Part shown: one piece after another, positions 38,668 to 46,905 of the stretch | How the letters are laid out: each line of letters starts with the position of its first letter | Position numbering within the stretch: position 1 is the stretch's first letter | Origin: Pyrococcus kukulkanii | GTDB lineage: Archaea; Methanobacteriota_B; Thermococci; Thermococcales; Thermococcaceae | NCBI RefSeq assembly: GCF_041647995.1 | Contig: NZ_JARRIB010000004.1 | Span: forward strand, 1 to 64,000 | Length of the DNA: 64,000 nt | Reading direction: 5' to 3' | Notes under the pieces: generated by a model | What the model saw: only the letters and a program-made list of their open reading frames with translations | What the model was told of the DNA's origin: nothing | Databases searched by the model: none | Position numbers and translations under genes: made by a program

Positions 38668-40497
38668 ATGAAAGAAGATTATCCTAAGTTATTTGAACCA
38701 ATAAATATCGGTAACGTTGAGCTCATGAACAGAGTAGTATTTGCGCCGATATCGACAAACTTTGCCCGTGAGAACGGAAGGCTAACGGAGAGATTCGTCA
38801 AGCACTACGAGAGACGCGCAAGGGGTGGTGTTGGTCTGATAATAGTGGAAAACACATCCATAGATTTTCCAGAAGGAAAACACATGCCTTTCCAGCCGAG
38901 GATTGACTCAAAAGCCGTCCTCAAGGATTGGGAATGGTTGACCTTTGAGGTTCACAAGTACGATGGAGTTAAACTCTCAATTGAGCTCGCCCATGAGGGA
39001 TGGAAAAAGGATGGTGTAGACTACCTCTCACCTGAGAAGATAGAGGAGCTAGTGGAGAAGTTCGCATACTCTGCGAGGCTTGCAATGGATGCAGGCTTTG
39101 ATATGGTCGAGATACAAGGTGCCCATGGGCTACTGGTTAACCAGTTCCTTTCCCCCCTGACCAACCATCGTGAGGACAAGTGGGGTGAACCGACGAGGTT
39201 TGCAATAGAGGTGCGGAAGCGCATAGCGAAAAAATGTGGCTGGGATTTTCCGGTGACGATAAGGCTGGCCGTGGATGACTTCCTTGACGGAGGTATAACC
39301 TTGAGTACTGGGCGGGAGATAGCATTAACTCTCGCCAAGGCAGGTTATGACATGATACAGGCAGATATAGGCCTTGGACCTAAGGAGAAGCGTCTCGAAC
39401 CGATGTACTATCCCCAGGCCTGGCGTGCTTATTTAGCAGAGAGAATAAGGCCTCTACCTGTTCCGGTGGCGGCAGTTGGCATGATAAGGGAACCTGCTGT
39501 CGCGGAGAAAGTTCTCGAGACGCAAGCGGATCTCGTCGTCCTCGGAAGACCCTTGATAGCAGATCCTGATTGGGTAAAGAAGGTTGTAGAAGGAAAGGAG
39601 CATCTAATAAGGCGTTGCATAGGGTGCAGTGAATGCATTAAGGCAGTTCATGACGAAAAGGGACCAATAAGATGTGGCATCAATGCCAATGTTGGAAATG
39701 AGGAGGAGATCCCAAAGGCTCCGAGAAAACGAGTTGTAGCGATAATTGGAGCTGGGCCAGCAGGTCTTGAGGCTGCAAGGGTTGCGGCCGTGAGAGGACA
39801 TGAGGTTCATCTATTCTATGAGGTCTTTGGCGGTCAGCTTACTCTGGCGATGGTTCCACCTGGGAAGGAGAAAATCGGCTGGCTTATCGAGTATTACCGC
39901 AATGTTCTGTCCGAGATGCCCAATGTCCACTTCCATGAGGGGGAGGCAACAAAAGAAGATGTATTAAGGATAAACCCAGAGGCAGTCGTTATAGCTACGG
40001 GGGCGAAGCCGTTCCTGCCCTGTAGCGGTGAACGTGGTTTGATAACGCCCTTTGACAAGGTTCTACGTGGAGAAATCAGGATCGAGAACAAAGACGTCCT
40101 AATTGGCGGAGGGGGCCTTGTTGGAATTGAAACTGCCCTGTACCTTGCCCAGTTCAACAACAGGATCAAGATAATCAAGCGCAGTCCAGCAATCCTTCCC
40201 AACGTTGAGAGGATAACGCGCGGATACCTCTTGCGGGAGCTTGAGGAGAAGGGGATATCCATCCTAACCGGTAGGCGCTTTGTAAGTGCTGGTGAAGGGT
40301 ACGCGATAGTAGAGAACATTGAGACAGGGGAGAAGGAGATGATAAAGTGTGATGTAATCGTTGGAGCGTTTGGGATGAAATCCTACGTGCCCTTCATAAT
40401 AGATGATATTGAGTATTATATTATCGGTGATGCAAAATCGGTGAGAAACATAGCCAGTGCGGTAAAGGAAGGCTATGAGGTTGGGAGAAAGCTTTGA
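38668..40497 (+). CDS. Old-yellow-enzyme family NADH:flavin oxidoreductase with Fe-S cluster (2,4-dienoyl-CoA reductase-like)
   Basis: 609 residues; ATG 38668 has AGGTGAG five bases upstream. The N-terminal TIM barrel (LFEPINIGNVELMNRVVFAP; GAHGLLVNQFLSPLTNHRED) binds FMN. The cluster CIGCSECIKAVHDEKGPIRC has two residues between the second and third Cys, where FadH usually has three. The C-terminal part holds two dinucleotide folds, GAGPAGLEAA and GGGLVGIETA. It would pass NAD(P)H electrons through FAD, Fe-S and FMN to an enoate or similar substrate. It stands alone, with TATA-like CTTTATAAG upstream. Confidence 0.85.
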   Translation: MKEDYPKLFEPINIGNVELMNRVVFAPISTNFARENGRLTERFVKHYERRARGGVGLIIVENTSIDFPEGKHMPFQPRIDSKAVLKDWEWLTFEVHKYDGVKLSIELAHEGWKKDGVDYLSPEKIEELVEKFAYSARLAMDAGFDMVEIQGAHGLLVNQFLSPLTNHREDKWGEPTRFAIEVRKRIAKKCGWDFPVTIRLAVDDFLDGGITLSTGREIALTLAKAGYDMIQADIGLGPKEKRLEPMYYPQAWRAYLAERIRPLPVPVAAVGMIREPAVAEKVLETQADLVVLGRPLIADPDWVKKVVEGKEHLIRRCIGCSECIKAVHDEKGPIRCGINANVGNEEEIPKAPRKRVVAIIGAGPAGLEAARVAAVRGHEVHLFYEVFGGQLTLAMVPPGKEKIGWLIEYYRNVLSEMPNVHFHEGEATKEDVLRINPEAVVIATGAKPFLPCSGERGLITPFDKVLRGEIRIENKDVLIGGGGLVGIETALYLAQFNNRIKIIKRSPAILPNVERITRGYLLRELEEKGISILTGRRFVSAGEGYAIVENIETGEKEMIKCDVIVGAFGMKSYVPFIIDDIEYYIIGDAKSVRNIASAVKEGYEVGRKL

Positions 40498-40546
40498 AAA
40501 TCCATCTTTTTAACATTTTTGAAAGCCAGCCATCAAAGAAAAAGAA

Positions 40547-41578
40547 TCAGGAAGCTCCTGGGATGATCTCCTCTTCTTTCAAAACTTTGCAGTTCCAGAG
40601 CCTCGCTATTTTTCTCCAGGCTTTAACGTAGCCAACCAGGAAGGGTATCTGGACTATTGGGGTCACTGCGGGCGCTATCGCCATGAGACCCGTCCCTGCG
40701 GCAAGGGCTATGGCCATCGCCGTCCCCTCGTTCTTTCCAACGGATGTAAACGTTATTGCCATGTGGTCCCTGTAAGGGATCCCAATGGCCCTGTCCACGA
40801 GGGTCATGAAGAGCAGGGCGGTCGTATAGTAGATGACCAGGGGAATCAGGGCGATGCCGACGATGCTTGGCTTGCTGGCTATGAGCTTCGCCTTCTCCAT
40901 GAATATGAGGAAGACGATGGTGTACATGCCCATGAGCGAGATTGCCGGGAAGGCGGGTTTTATTCTCAGGAAGCCCTCAGGGCCGAGTTTTCTCATGAGG
41001 TAGGATCTCGTGAGAACGCCGAGTATCATGGGTGTTATGACGACTATGAGAATCGTCTTGACGAGGAGCCAGGCCGATATTGAGACGTGGTAGCTCGACG
41101 CGAAGACCTTGAGCCAGGCCGGAACCGTCACGATGGCCAGCGTGAAGCTCAGCGCGACTACTATGGTCGCCAGCTCGATGTTGCCCTTCGTGAAACCCGT
41201 GTAGGCTATGCTCATCGAGGAGCAGGGCACGACGACGGCCAGAAGAAGCCCGAGGGCGAGTGTGTGATTTATTGGGTGGATAAAGTTCGTCAGCCATATC
41301 GCCCCGTACATTATGAGCGGGGAAATCACGAGCCCCATCGTGAGACCTATGGCAAGCTGCTTCCCGAGCTTGGCACTGTTCTTAAGCTCGCCAAGGCGGA
41401 GGTTGATCATCATCGGGTATATCATGCTGATGACGACGAGCATATTCAGGGTTTTGAGCGTGTTATGGTAGGGTTTGAGGTTCGCGCGTGTCCCGACGTA
41501 AAAGCCCGTTATCATGGCAAGTGTGACGTAAACCGGAAGGTACTTATCGAGATTGTTCTTGAGCTTCAGCCAGTTCAC
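40547..41578 (-). CDS. ACR3/BASS-superfamily transporter (arsenite exporter-like)
   Basis: 343 residues with about 10 membrane helices. VVPCSSMSIAYTGFTKGN carries the helix-4 Cys that ACR3 arsenite exporters conserve, and SVGKNEGTAMAIALA is the second conserved helix. It could export arsenite or antimonite, or carry another anion of the bile-acid-symporter superfamily. The start overlaps the UspA stop by 4 bases. The gene is G+C-rich: 38 of 60 at 41101-41160. Confidence 0.7.
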   Translation of the reverse strand: MNWLKLKNNLDKYLPVYVTLAMITGFYVGTRANLKPYHNTLKTLNMLVVISMIYPMMINLRLGELKNSAKLGKQLAIGLTMGLVISPLIMYGAIWLTNFIHPINHTLALGLLLAVVVPCSSMSIAYTGFTKGNIELATIVVALSFTLAIVTVPAWLKVFASSYHVSISAWLLVKTILIVVITPMILGVLTRSYLMRKLGPEGFLRIKPAFPAISLMGMYTIVFLIFMEKAKLIASKPSIVGIALIPLVIYYTTALLFMTLVDRAIGIPYRDHMAITFTSVGKNEGTAMAIALAAGTGLMAIAPAVTPIVQIPFLVGYVKAWRKIARLWNCKVLKEEEIIPGAS

Positions 41579-42063
41579 CCTTTATCCTCCCCGCACTCGG
41601 GGTGCGTTTTTATGACGAGAACGGGCCTCTTCGTTTTTCTAAGCACGCGGACCATTGTAGAGCCAAGGAACTCATGCGAGAAGCCGAGCTTTCCGTGACT
41701 AGGCAGGAGTATGAGCGACACGTCCTCCTCTTCAGCAACCTTGACGATTTCCTCCCACGGGAGGCCAAACCTGACAAGGGGTTTCACGTTTTCGATGCCG
41801 AACGTCTTCTTCACGTCCTCGACCTTGGCCTGGAGCCTCTCCATAGTCTTCTTGAGCAGTTCCTCTTTGATGACCTCGATTTCCAGCTCCTCATCGTTAT
41901 AGAGGAGTGAGTATCCGTTGAGAAGCTCTTCGAGGGTCCCCTCGTCTATCACATGAAGAAGAACAACCTCTCCGACTGGCATGTTGTTGACCTTCTCGAA
42001 CTGCTTTGCTGCCCTGTACGCTCCCTCGCTGAAATCCGTTGGAAAAAGTATTTTCCTAAACAT
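41575..42063 (-). CDS. Universal stress protein UspA family
   Basis: 162 residues from MFRKILFPTDFSEGAYRAAK; AGGTGAG lies upstream of this ATG, and a GTG 9 bases earlier is less likely. The ATP-binding loop reads LPSHGKLGFSHEFLGSTMVRV, close to the G-2x-G-9x-G(S/T) pattern of nucleotide-binding members. Its stop overlaps the ACR3-like gene, so it is co-expressed and may regulate the transporter. Confidence 0.85.
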   Translation of the reverse strand: MFRKILFPTDFSEGAYRAAKQFEKVNNMPVGEVVLLHVIDEGTLEELLNGYSLLYNDEELEIEVIKEELLKKTMERLQAKVEDVKKTFGIENVKPLVRFGLPWEEIVKVAEEEDVSLILLPSHGKLGFSHEFLGSTMVRVLRKTKRPVLVIKTHPECGEDKG

Positions 42064-42231
42064 TAATCTCACCTGTCGTATCTTTCATTTTAGGCGTTTT
42101 TCACATATTAGGCTACCCTAACTGCTTTTAAGGTTTGTTGGCCAGGGGTGGGTATTAAAGAAAAAATAAATCGAGGATGCAACCTGAGTAGGTGCTGTGA
42201 AAAGCTTCTCAGGCCTTAGAGCCTTCGATAA
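42064..42231 (-). promoter_or_regulatory. Intergenic promoter region of the UspA-ACR3 pair
   Basis: On the minus strand AACCTTAAAAGCAG (about 42122-42135) is a TATA candidate for the uspA operon. Nothing coding is apparent in these 168 bases. Confidence 0.35.
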
Positions 42232-43230
42232 TCACATTGGCTTCTTACTTTCCGCCCACTTCGCCCTCAGGCTGGCGAAGAGCCTTACGAAGAGTATCAT
42301 GAGTATCATGTCGCTGAAGGGACCTCCTAAGGCGGTTCCAACGGCCGCGAGGGAGCCAAACGTCCCTATTGCCATCGCCGTCGCGAGGGTCATGTTGGAG
42401 CCGGTTGAATATACGAGAGATATGATGTGCTCTAGAGGAAAGCCAAGCGCTTTTCCGGTGAAGTAAGCTATGGCCGCACGCGTTAGGAAGTATGCGTTCA
42501 TTATGAGCGCTCCAACGACTATAACCTCCGGCTTCTCGACTATCATCTTCCCGTTTATGCCGAAGACCACGATTATCATCCAGTACATGCCGAGGAGCGA
42601 GAGGCCCACAAGGGGTTCCTTGAGCTTCATGAGGGTTTCTTTTCCCTTCCACCTCACAACCGCGTACTTCGTTAGCTGGCCTGCCACGAGGGGCACTATG
42701 ATGTAGAGGACGAGCGACTTGAGGAGTAGCCACATGGGGACTTTTATGAGCGTGTGGAGGAGCAGCTTGGCGTAAACAGGCATGACAAAGAGCGAGAGGA
42801 TGAACGTCCACACGACGCCGACGAGCGTCAGCTGGAACTTTCCACCCGCGAGGTTCGTGAATGCTGGAGCAGAGCTTGGGAGTGGAGCGAGGCTTATCAG
42901 CACAATCCCCGCGAGCAACCTCGGGTCAGTGTTCGGCATTACCGCAAGCCAGAACTTGAGGAGGAGCCACGTTAGTGCTGGAAAGAGGAGGACATAGAAG
43001 GCTGTCAATGCTACGAGGTACTTCGTCTTTATCTCGGTTCTCGTCGTGAAAGCTTTTCTTATGTCCATGAAAACCATCGGCTGGAAGAGCATCATAAAGA
43101 GCGCAATTGGCAGCGTCCATTTGAGAGATAGAAACACCTCCCTGTGATAGATGCCAGCGTAACTCGATAAGATTATGAGCGTGAAGACGATGTAAATCAT
43201 CCTATCCTTCAGGAACTTCACAACTTTCAT
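42232..43230 (-). CDS. Second ACR3/BASS-superfamily transporter
   Basis: 332 residues from MKVVKFLKDRMIYIVFTLII, with AGGTGG upstream. About 10 membrane helices; the conserved helix-4 segment reads LISLAPLPSSAPAFTNLAGG, so the ACR3 Cys is replaced. VYSTGSNMTLATAMAIGTF is the second crossing helix. It is related to the other transporter nearby but with a different binding site, so probably a different anion. G+C-rich (34 of 60 at 42781-42840). Confidence 0.7.
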   Translation of the reverse strand: MKVVKFLKDRMIYIVFTLIILSSYAGIYHREVFLSLKWTLPIALFMMLFQPMVFMDIRKAFTTRTEIKTKYLVALTAFYVLLFPALTWLLLKFWLAVMPNTDPRLLAGIVLISLAPLPSSAPAFTNLAGGKFQLTLVGVVWTFILSLFVMPVYAKLLLHTLIKVPMWLLLKSLVLYIIVPLVAGQLTKYAVVRWKGKETLMKLKEPLVGLSLLGMYWMIIVVFGINGKMIVEKPEVIVVGALIMNAYFLTRAAIAYFTGKALGFPLEHIISLVYSTGSNMTLATAMAIGTFGSLAAVGTALGGPFSDMILMILFVRLFASLRAKWAESKKPM

Positions 43231-43261
43231 CCCGACCACCTTCTATTGGAAAAATAAAAGC

Positions 43262-43576
43262 TCAGGCGAGCCAGAGAAGGCCCACCACCCTTCCATTCTT
43301 CACGAGCTGGACCTTCGTTCCCCACTTTCCGTGCCAGTAAGCGCCGACTTCGAGTTCTCTCGGCTCAACGTCCTCCCAGAGCTCTCCAACTATCTCCCCC
43401 TCAACGAGCAGGGGGACGTGGAAGGTTCCGCAGCGGCAGTGCCACGCGGGCCCTTTCGTGGCCTTCTCGAGCAGTGCCTTCGCCTTTGCCTTAATCTCCT
43501 CGTAGCTCGGCTCCTTTTCCATCACGTAGCCAAACCTTCCAACCTTCCACTTCCATCCGGGAACACCGAACGGCAT
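43262..43576 (-). CDS. Small protein with a Cys-x-Cys-Gly-x-x-His motif, function unknown
   Basis: 104 residues. Strong GGAGGT before the ATG. The central WHCRCGTFHVPLL could bind a metal or a soft anion such as arsenite or sulfide. The rest is Trp- and Gly-rich beta structure (ELEVGAYWHGKWGTKVQLV). It lies between TauE/SafE and an ACR3-like transporter, so a role in binding or sensing the transported anion is plausible. I do not recognise the family. Confidence 0.65.
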   Translation of the reverse strand: MPFGVPGWKWKVGRFGYVMEKEPSYEEIKAKAKALLEKATKGPAWHCRCGTFHVPLLVEGEIVGELWEDVEPRELEVGAYWHGKWGTKVQLVKNGRVVGLLWLA

Positions 43577-43615
43577 CTCAACTACCTCCTACTTTTTGCT
43601 CAAACAACGAAAGGG

Positions 43616-44455
43616 TCACGGGGAGGGGAAGGGCCTTCTCGCCATGTGTCTCCCCATTCCGCACAGGAAGGCCAGGAAGCCGCTCACAACTACCCCCACG
43701 CTGAGTATGTGGAGTGTCTCGGGCACGTTCGCCGTGAGTATCTTCGCCGTTATCTCAACGGTTGCAAGCGAGAGCAATGCCATTGTTGTATAGCGGACGT
43801 AGAGTGGTTTCACCCTGTGCATCAGGAGTGTACCCGTTACCCCACCGAGGAAGCCCGCAGTCGCCACTGCCACGAGAGTTTCCGTGGCTATAGGTATCCT
43901 TGGGAGCAAGAGAGCGTACGTCAGGAGGGTAACGCCCGAAACTCCGAGTGCAGTTGCCGCAGTGTTCGCCGAGACCTTCTTCGGGTTTCTGAAGAGGTAT
44001 GAGAAAGCTATGATTGCTATTGGCGATGCGTCCACACCTATGAGCCCCGCGGTGAAGCCCTGAATGGCTCCCAGTAAGTATGTCTTCCATCCATCTTTGC
44101 TCTCTGCTACTCCACCGGTAACCATGCGGTAGATAGCAAAGAGGAAGAACAATGCAAGGGCGACGAGTACGAGGATCCTTGGGGTGTGGACATTCACGTA
44201 CGCCCCTAAAGGCACGAAGAGCGCCGCGGGAACGAATACCCTTGCAACATTTCTCCATTCTATGAGGCCCTTCTTCCAGTTCATGGCAGTTGCAACGGTC
44301 AGCTCCGCGGTGTTTTGGGCCAGCCCGAGTAGCATGGCCGCGTGAACGCTCAATCCTATAGCTATGTAGTTGGGTATGAGCACCCCTGCCGCTCCCATTC
44401 CAGCTATCGCGAATACACTCGCGAGGATGTAGGTGAGTACCACCATTCCCAACAT
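43616..44455 (-). CDS. TauE/SafE-family sulfite/anion exporter
   Basis: 279 residues with about 8 membrane helices in two repeats: LASVFAIAGMGAAGVLIPNY and GFTAGLIGVDASPIAIIAFS, the Gly-rich signature of TauE/SafE permeases. These move sulfite, sulfoacetate or other sulfur/carbon anions. GGAGGGATG precedes the ATG. It is divergent from an ArsR-type regulator gene and heads the minus-strand anion-transport run. Confidence 0.75.
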   Translation of the reverse strand: MLGMVVLTYILASVFAIAGMGAAGVLIPNYIAIGLSVHAAMLLGLAQNTAELTVATAMNWKKGLIEWRNVARVFVPAALFVPLGAYVNVHTPRILVLVALALFFLFAIYRMVTGGVAESKDGWKTYLLGAIQGFTAGLIGVDASPIAIIAFSYLFRNPKKVSANTAATALGVSGVTLLTYALLLPRIPIATETLVAVATAGFLGGVTGTLLMHRVKPLYVRYTTMALLSLATVEITAKILTANVPETLHILSVGVVVSGFLAFLCGMGRHMARRPFPSP

Positions 44456-44590
44456 CTTTTCATCCCTCCATGTTTCCTGTTTTGTAATATCACAAAAGTC
44501 TTTATAAAGTTTTCTATAATATTCGAGCTAAACTTGCCCGAAAGCGGTAATTTTATAAAGATGGGGGAGTAATAATCAACGGTGGTGGGA
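44456..44590. promoter_or_regulatory. Divergent promoter region between TauE/SafE and ArsR genes
   Basis: CTTTATAAAG (44500-44509) is a perfect palindrome and TATA candidate for the minus-strand gene. ATTTTATAAAG (about 44550-44560) serves the plus-strand regulator. The short distance suggests the regulator controls both directions. Confidence 0.45.
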
Positions 44591-44920
44591 GTGCCAAGAT
44601 GGATGATGGGCAACATGGCTAGTCTTAAGAACCTGATGATGATGCTCAAACCTTTGATGGCCGAACCGAGGCGAAGCATTATAAAAATCCTTGGAGAAGG
44701 TGTTAAGGGGACTAATGAGATATATCAAGCCCTACAGGAGAGGGGCTTTAACATGCCCCGCTCAACGCTCTACTACCACCTCTCGGCCCTCGAAGATATG
44801 GGAATAATTGAGATGGCTGGCTATCGAGAGGAGGGGGGAGGGGCACCCGAGAAGCTCTGGAAGCTTAAGATCAGAAAAATAGGGATAGATCTCGTTACTG
44901 GAGAGATATTCAGGGAATGA
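44591..44920 (+). CDS. ArsR-type winged-helix transcriptional regulator
   Basis: About 109 residues from a GTG at 44591; in-frame ATGs at 44603 and 44606 are possible. The winged helix is visible: EPRRSIIKILGEG, KGTNEIYQALQERGFNMPRS, TLYYHLSALEDMGIIEM. No metal-binding Cys pair remains, so it may sense another signal. It is divergent from the TauE-containing run and is the likely local repressor. Confidence 0.75.
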   Translation: MPRWMMGNMASLKNLMMMLKPLMAEPRRSIIKILGEGVKGTNEIYQALQERGFNMPRSTLYYHLSALEDMGIIEMAGYREEGGGAPEKLWKLKIRKIGIDLVTGEIFRE

Positions 44921-45085
44921 GTCTAAAAAAGGAACCTCAGAGCCCACCCATTCTAATTGTCTCTGTCTTTCTGTCTTGGGGAAGCTACCATAATCGTTAC
45001 CAGCTACCACTTAAATAGTAGAGCTTGGGAAAAGGATCACGGGCGGAAATTAAATGCTACAACTGGTAATTCTGTCACAAGAAGC
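44921..45085. other. Non-coding stretch after the ArsR gene
   Basis: I see no open frame with a sensible start, no RNA boxes and no repeat here. It leads into the pseudogene block that runs to about 45940. Confidence 0.4.
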
Positions 45086-45279
45086 TTAATAGGGCTTCTT
45101 TCCTTTCCTGGCTCTCCTTTCCATGTTCTCAACTAAATCACCCTCCTTTTGAACAATCAAGAGAATTCTGAACGCATCAACACTCGAGCACATTTCCACA
45201 CAGTTATATTTACCCCGCACATGGGCGGTTGCACATGTTCAGCAACAACCAATTCGTCTGAGATGGTGCCTTCGCTCAT
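45086..45279 (-). pseudogene. Frameshifted small gene
   Basis: On the minus strand ATG 45279 opens MSEGTISDELVVAEHVQPPM followed by CGVNITVWKCARVL, stopping at 45157. A second frame over the same end reads CSSVDAFRILLIVQKEGDL and ends RRARKGKKPY with a stop at 45086. Both halves look coding, so one frameshift probably broke a gene of about 60-65 residues. It starts 10 bases after the HTH_10 pseudogene, likely its former operon partner. Family not recognised. Confidence 0.5.
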
Positions 45280-45288
45280 ATAATTAGG

Positions 45289-45754
45289 CTAGCAGAAGAT
45301 AAAACACCCAAATGGCACTCGGAGAGGACATCCTACAAGCTCTCCAAGGATTTTTTTCTGTGCCTTTCTTAAATGCTCCTTTACAGTTGAAGGGCTGGAG
45401 GTTCAGTATCCCGGCGAGCTCCCTTAGAGTAATCCTCCTTAGATTGTCGAAGTAGCAACTCTTGTATGTCGGGAGCAGTGTATCAAGCTATTTTCCGGTG
45501 AGCTTTGAGAATAAGCTCTCTTCCGGGGGAGTACTCTGTGCTCGCCAGCTTCTAGCCCTGCGCTTTCTTTACTACCAAGATAGCCTCCTCACAAGATCCT
45601 CCTCACAGACTGCGTACAAGTAAACTCGCTGGGTGTGAGGGATCTTCTTAGACACTGATGTGGGAGATTTCAAGGAGTCTTTTAACGGTTCTCTCAGAAT
45701 TTACTGCTTTCTCGAGAGGTCAAACTATAAATGCACAGAAAACAATTTTCTCAT
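45289..45754 (-). pseudogene. Decayed HTH_10 (bacterio-opsin activator-type) transcriptional regulator
   Basis: The minus strand retains a start MRKLFSVHL (ATG 45754 after GGTGAG) but stops in frame soon after. Later pieces read VYLYAVCEEDLVRRLSW; SLFSKLTGK, stop, LDTLLPTYKSC; YFDNLRRITLRELAGILNL; and, after a frame change, STVKEHLRKAQKKILGELVG. The last two are the diagnostic YFD..RRI.LRELA and STV.EHLR.A..KI parts of the HTH_10 domain. At least three stops and frameshifts make it non-functional. Confidence 0.75.
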
Positions 45755-45834
45755 AACATCTCACCAGTCTATTCTCGCCTTAAAAACGTAAGAGGATTCT
45801 GAAAGCTTCAAACCAATTTGAACCTATATTTATG

Positions 45835-45944
45835 TCTTCTCAGCCGTGAGTTTGGCCATTCCAAACCACTTGTCGGACGGGACTAGCTTCAAGATTTTAG
45901 TGGGTTCCTACAGCTCAACTCCTTATCAAACTCTCCAGCACAGC
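45835..45944 (-). pseudogene. C-terminal relic of an unknown gene
   Basis: On the minus strand, downstream of the flavodoxin gene, two adjoining frames read EFDKELSCRNPLK and ILKLVPSDKWFGMAKLTAEK followed by TAA. This looks like the end of a lost protein. No start or family is recognised. Confidence 0.3.
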
Positions 45945-46412
45945 TCAAGAACCACTTAGGGTCTTCAACTCCTCAACAAATTCCTTTATCCCTTCCTCTA
46001 GCCTTTTTCTCACCAGGATCTTCCTGAGGACGGGCCTCTTGCCAAGGATTTCCTCCATCTGCTCGAGGCACTTTCCGGGCCTTCCTGCGCACGTGCAGAA
46101 AAAGGCGGCGTTCCTAATCTTCCCCCGGTTCTGGAGTAGGTAGGTCCTTATGGCAGGAGTCACGCAACCGTTCCAGACAGGTGTGCCAATGACCACGAGG
46201 TCATAGCTGAGAGGGTCTTTCTCAAACTCTATCTCTGTAGTTTTACCCATCGTTGCGTCATAACCGGCTATGAGGAAGCCAAGAATTCCCTTCCTGGGCT
46301 TTTTGTCAATGATCTCGTCAATATCGGCGTTAAGGGCCTTAGCCACCTCCTGGGCGATTCGTTTTGTAGTTCTGCTCCGTGAGTAGAAGACAATGAGTGT
46401 TTTCATGGGCAT
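45945..46412 (-). CDS. Flavodoxin-like protein
   Basis: 155 residues (ATG 46412; ATG 46406 would give 153). The FMN phosphate loop is YSRSRTTKRIA near residues 10-20, and VVIGTPVWNGCVTPAIRTYL forms the isoalloxazine loop. CTCAGRPGKC near 108 is Cys-rich and might form a redox disulphide. It carries electrons or reduces quinone-like acceptors. It is divergent from a MarR-type regulator whose start region holds a perfect palindrome. Confidence 0.8.
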   Translation of the reverse strand: MPMKTLIVFYSRSRTTKRIAQEVAKALNADIDEIIDKKPRKGILGFLIAGYDATMGKTTEIEFEKDPLSYDLVVIGTPVWNGCVTPAIRTYLLQNRGKIRNAAFFCTCAGRPGKCLEQMEEILGKRPVLRKILVRKRLEEGIKEFVEELKTLSGS

Positions 46413-46472
46413 CCCTGACTAAATTCCCTGTTGAGGTTAATATGAGTTTCCAAGAATGCTTTTAAACCCAAA

Positions 46473-46488
46473 AGTTTCAATTGAAACT
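46473..46488. promoter_or_regulatory. Perfect 16-bp palindrome, probable MarR operator
   Basis: AGTTTCAATTGAAACT ends directly before the regulator ATG at 46489, downstream of the TATA-like CTTTTAAACC (46459-46468). Binding here would block both the marR-MATE operon and the divergent flavodoxin promoter. Confidence 0.65.
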
Positions 46489-46905
46489 ATGCCCGCAGAA
46501 GAAGAAAAGGCATGCGACCTTATATCGGAGCTTTACTGGGCCATGAGGAAGATCTTTGAAGATAGGCTTGAGGAACTGGGGATTACTTTTCTTGAGTTCA
46601 AAGCCCTGATGCACCTGAAGAGTACAGAGACCCAGGGAGACCTCCTGAGAGAAATGGGCGTTTCCAAATCAACGGCCTCAAAAGTGCTCTCCTCCCTTGA
46701 GAGAAAGGGGATTGTAAAAAGGGAGCGCAGAGGGAGGGCGTATACTATTGAACTAACCGACAAGGGCCTTGAGATGCTAAAGGCCATCGAGAAGGCTGGA
46801 ATGGAGCTTGAGGAAAAGATGTTCTCCCGGATGGCTCGCAAAGAAAAATCTGAATTTCTGTCTCTCCTTAAAAAAGCGATAAATGGTCTGGAGGGAAACA
46901 GATGA
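46489..46905 (+). CDS. MarR-family transcriptional regulator
   Basis: 138 residues. The ATG at 46489 fits a nearly leaderless transcript from the TATA at 46459-46468; an ATG at 46456 would lie before the TATA box. The winged helix is GITFLEFKALMHLKSTETQG, GVSKSTASKVLSSLERKGIV and RERRGRAYTIELTDKG. It heads an operon with a MATE exporter (4-base overlap), the usual layout of a drug- or oxidant-sensing repressor. Confidence 0.85.
   Translation: MPAEEEKACDLISELYWAMRKIFEDRLEELGITFLEFKALMHLKSTETQGDLLREMGVSKSTASKVLSSLERKGIVKRERRGRAYTIELTDKGLEMLKAIEKAGMELEEKMFSRMARKEKSEFLSLLKKAINGLEGNR

Noticed and set aside
41087-41698. 203-codon plus-strand frame over the ACR3-like gene
   Set aside because: It runs antisense to a convincing membrane protein, is Arg/His/Asp-rich and lacks a start context; G+C-rich DNA creates long false frames here.
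43331-44002. 223-codon plus-strand frame over the Cys-His protein and TauE/SafE genes
   Set aside because: It spans two real genes and an intergenic gap in antisense, so it is a chance frame of G+C-rich DNA.
44921-45944. Search for tRNA or rRNA genes in the long gap
   Set aside because: No cloverleaf or rRNA-like run was seen; the region is explained by pseudogenes.
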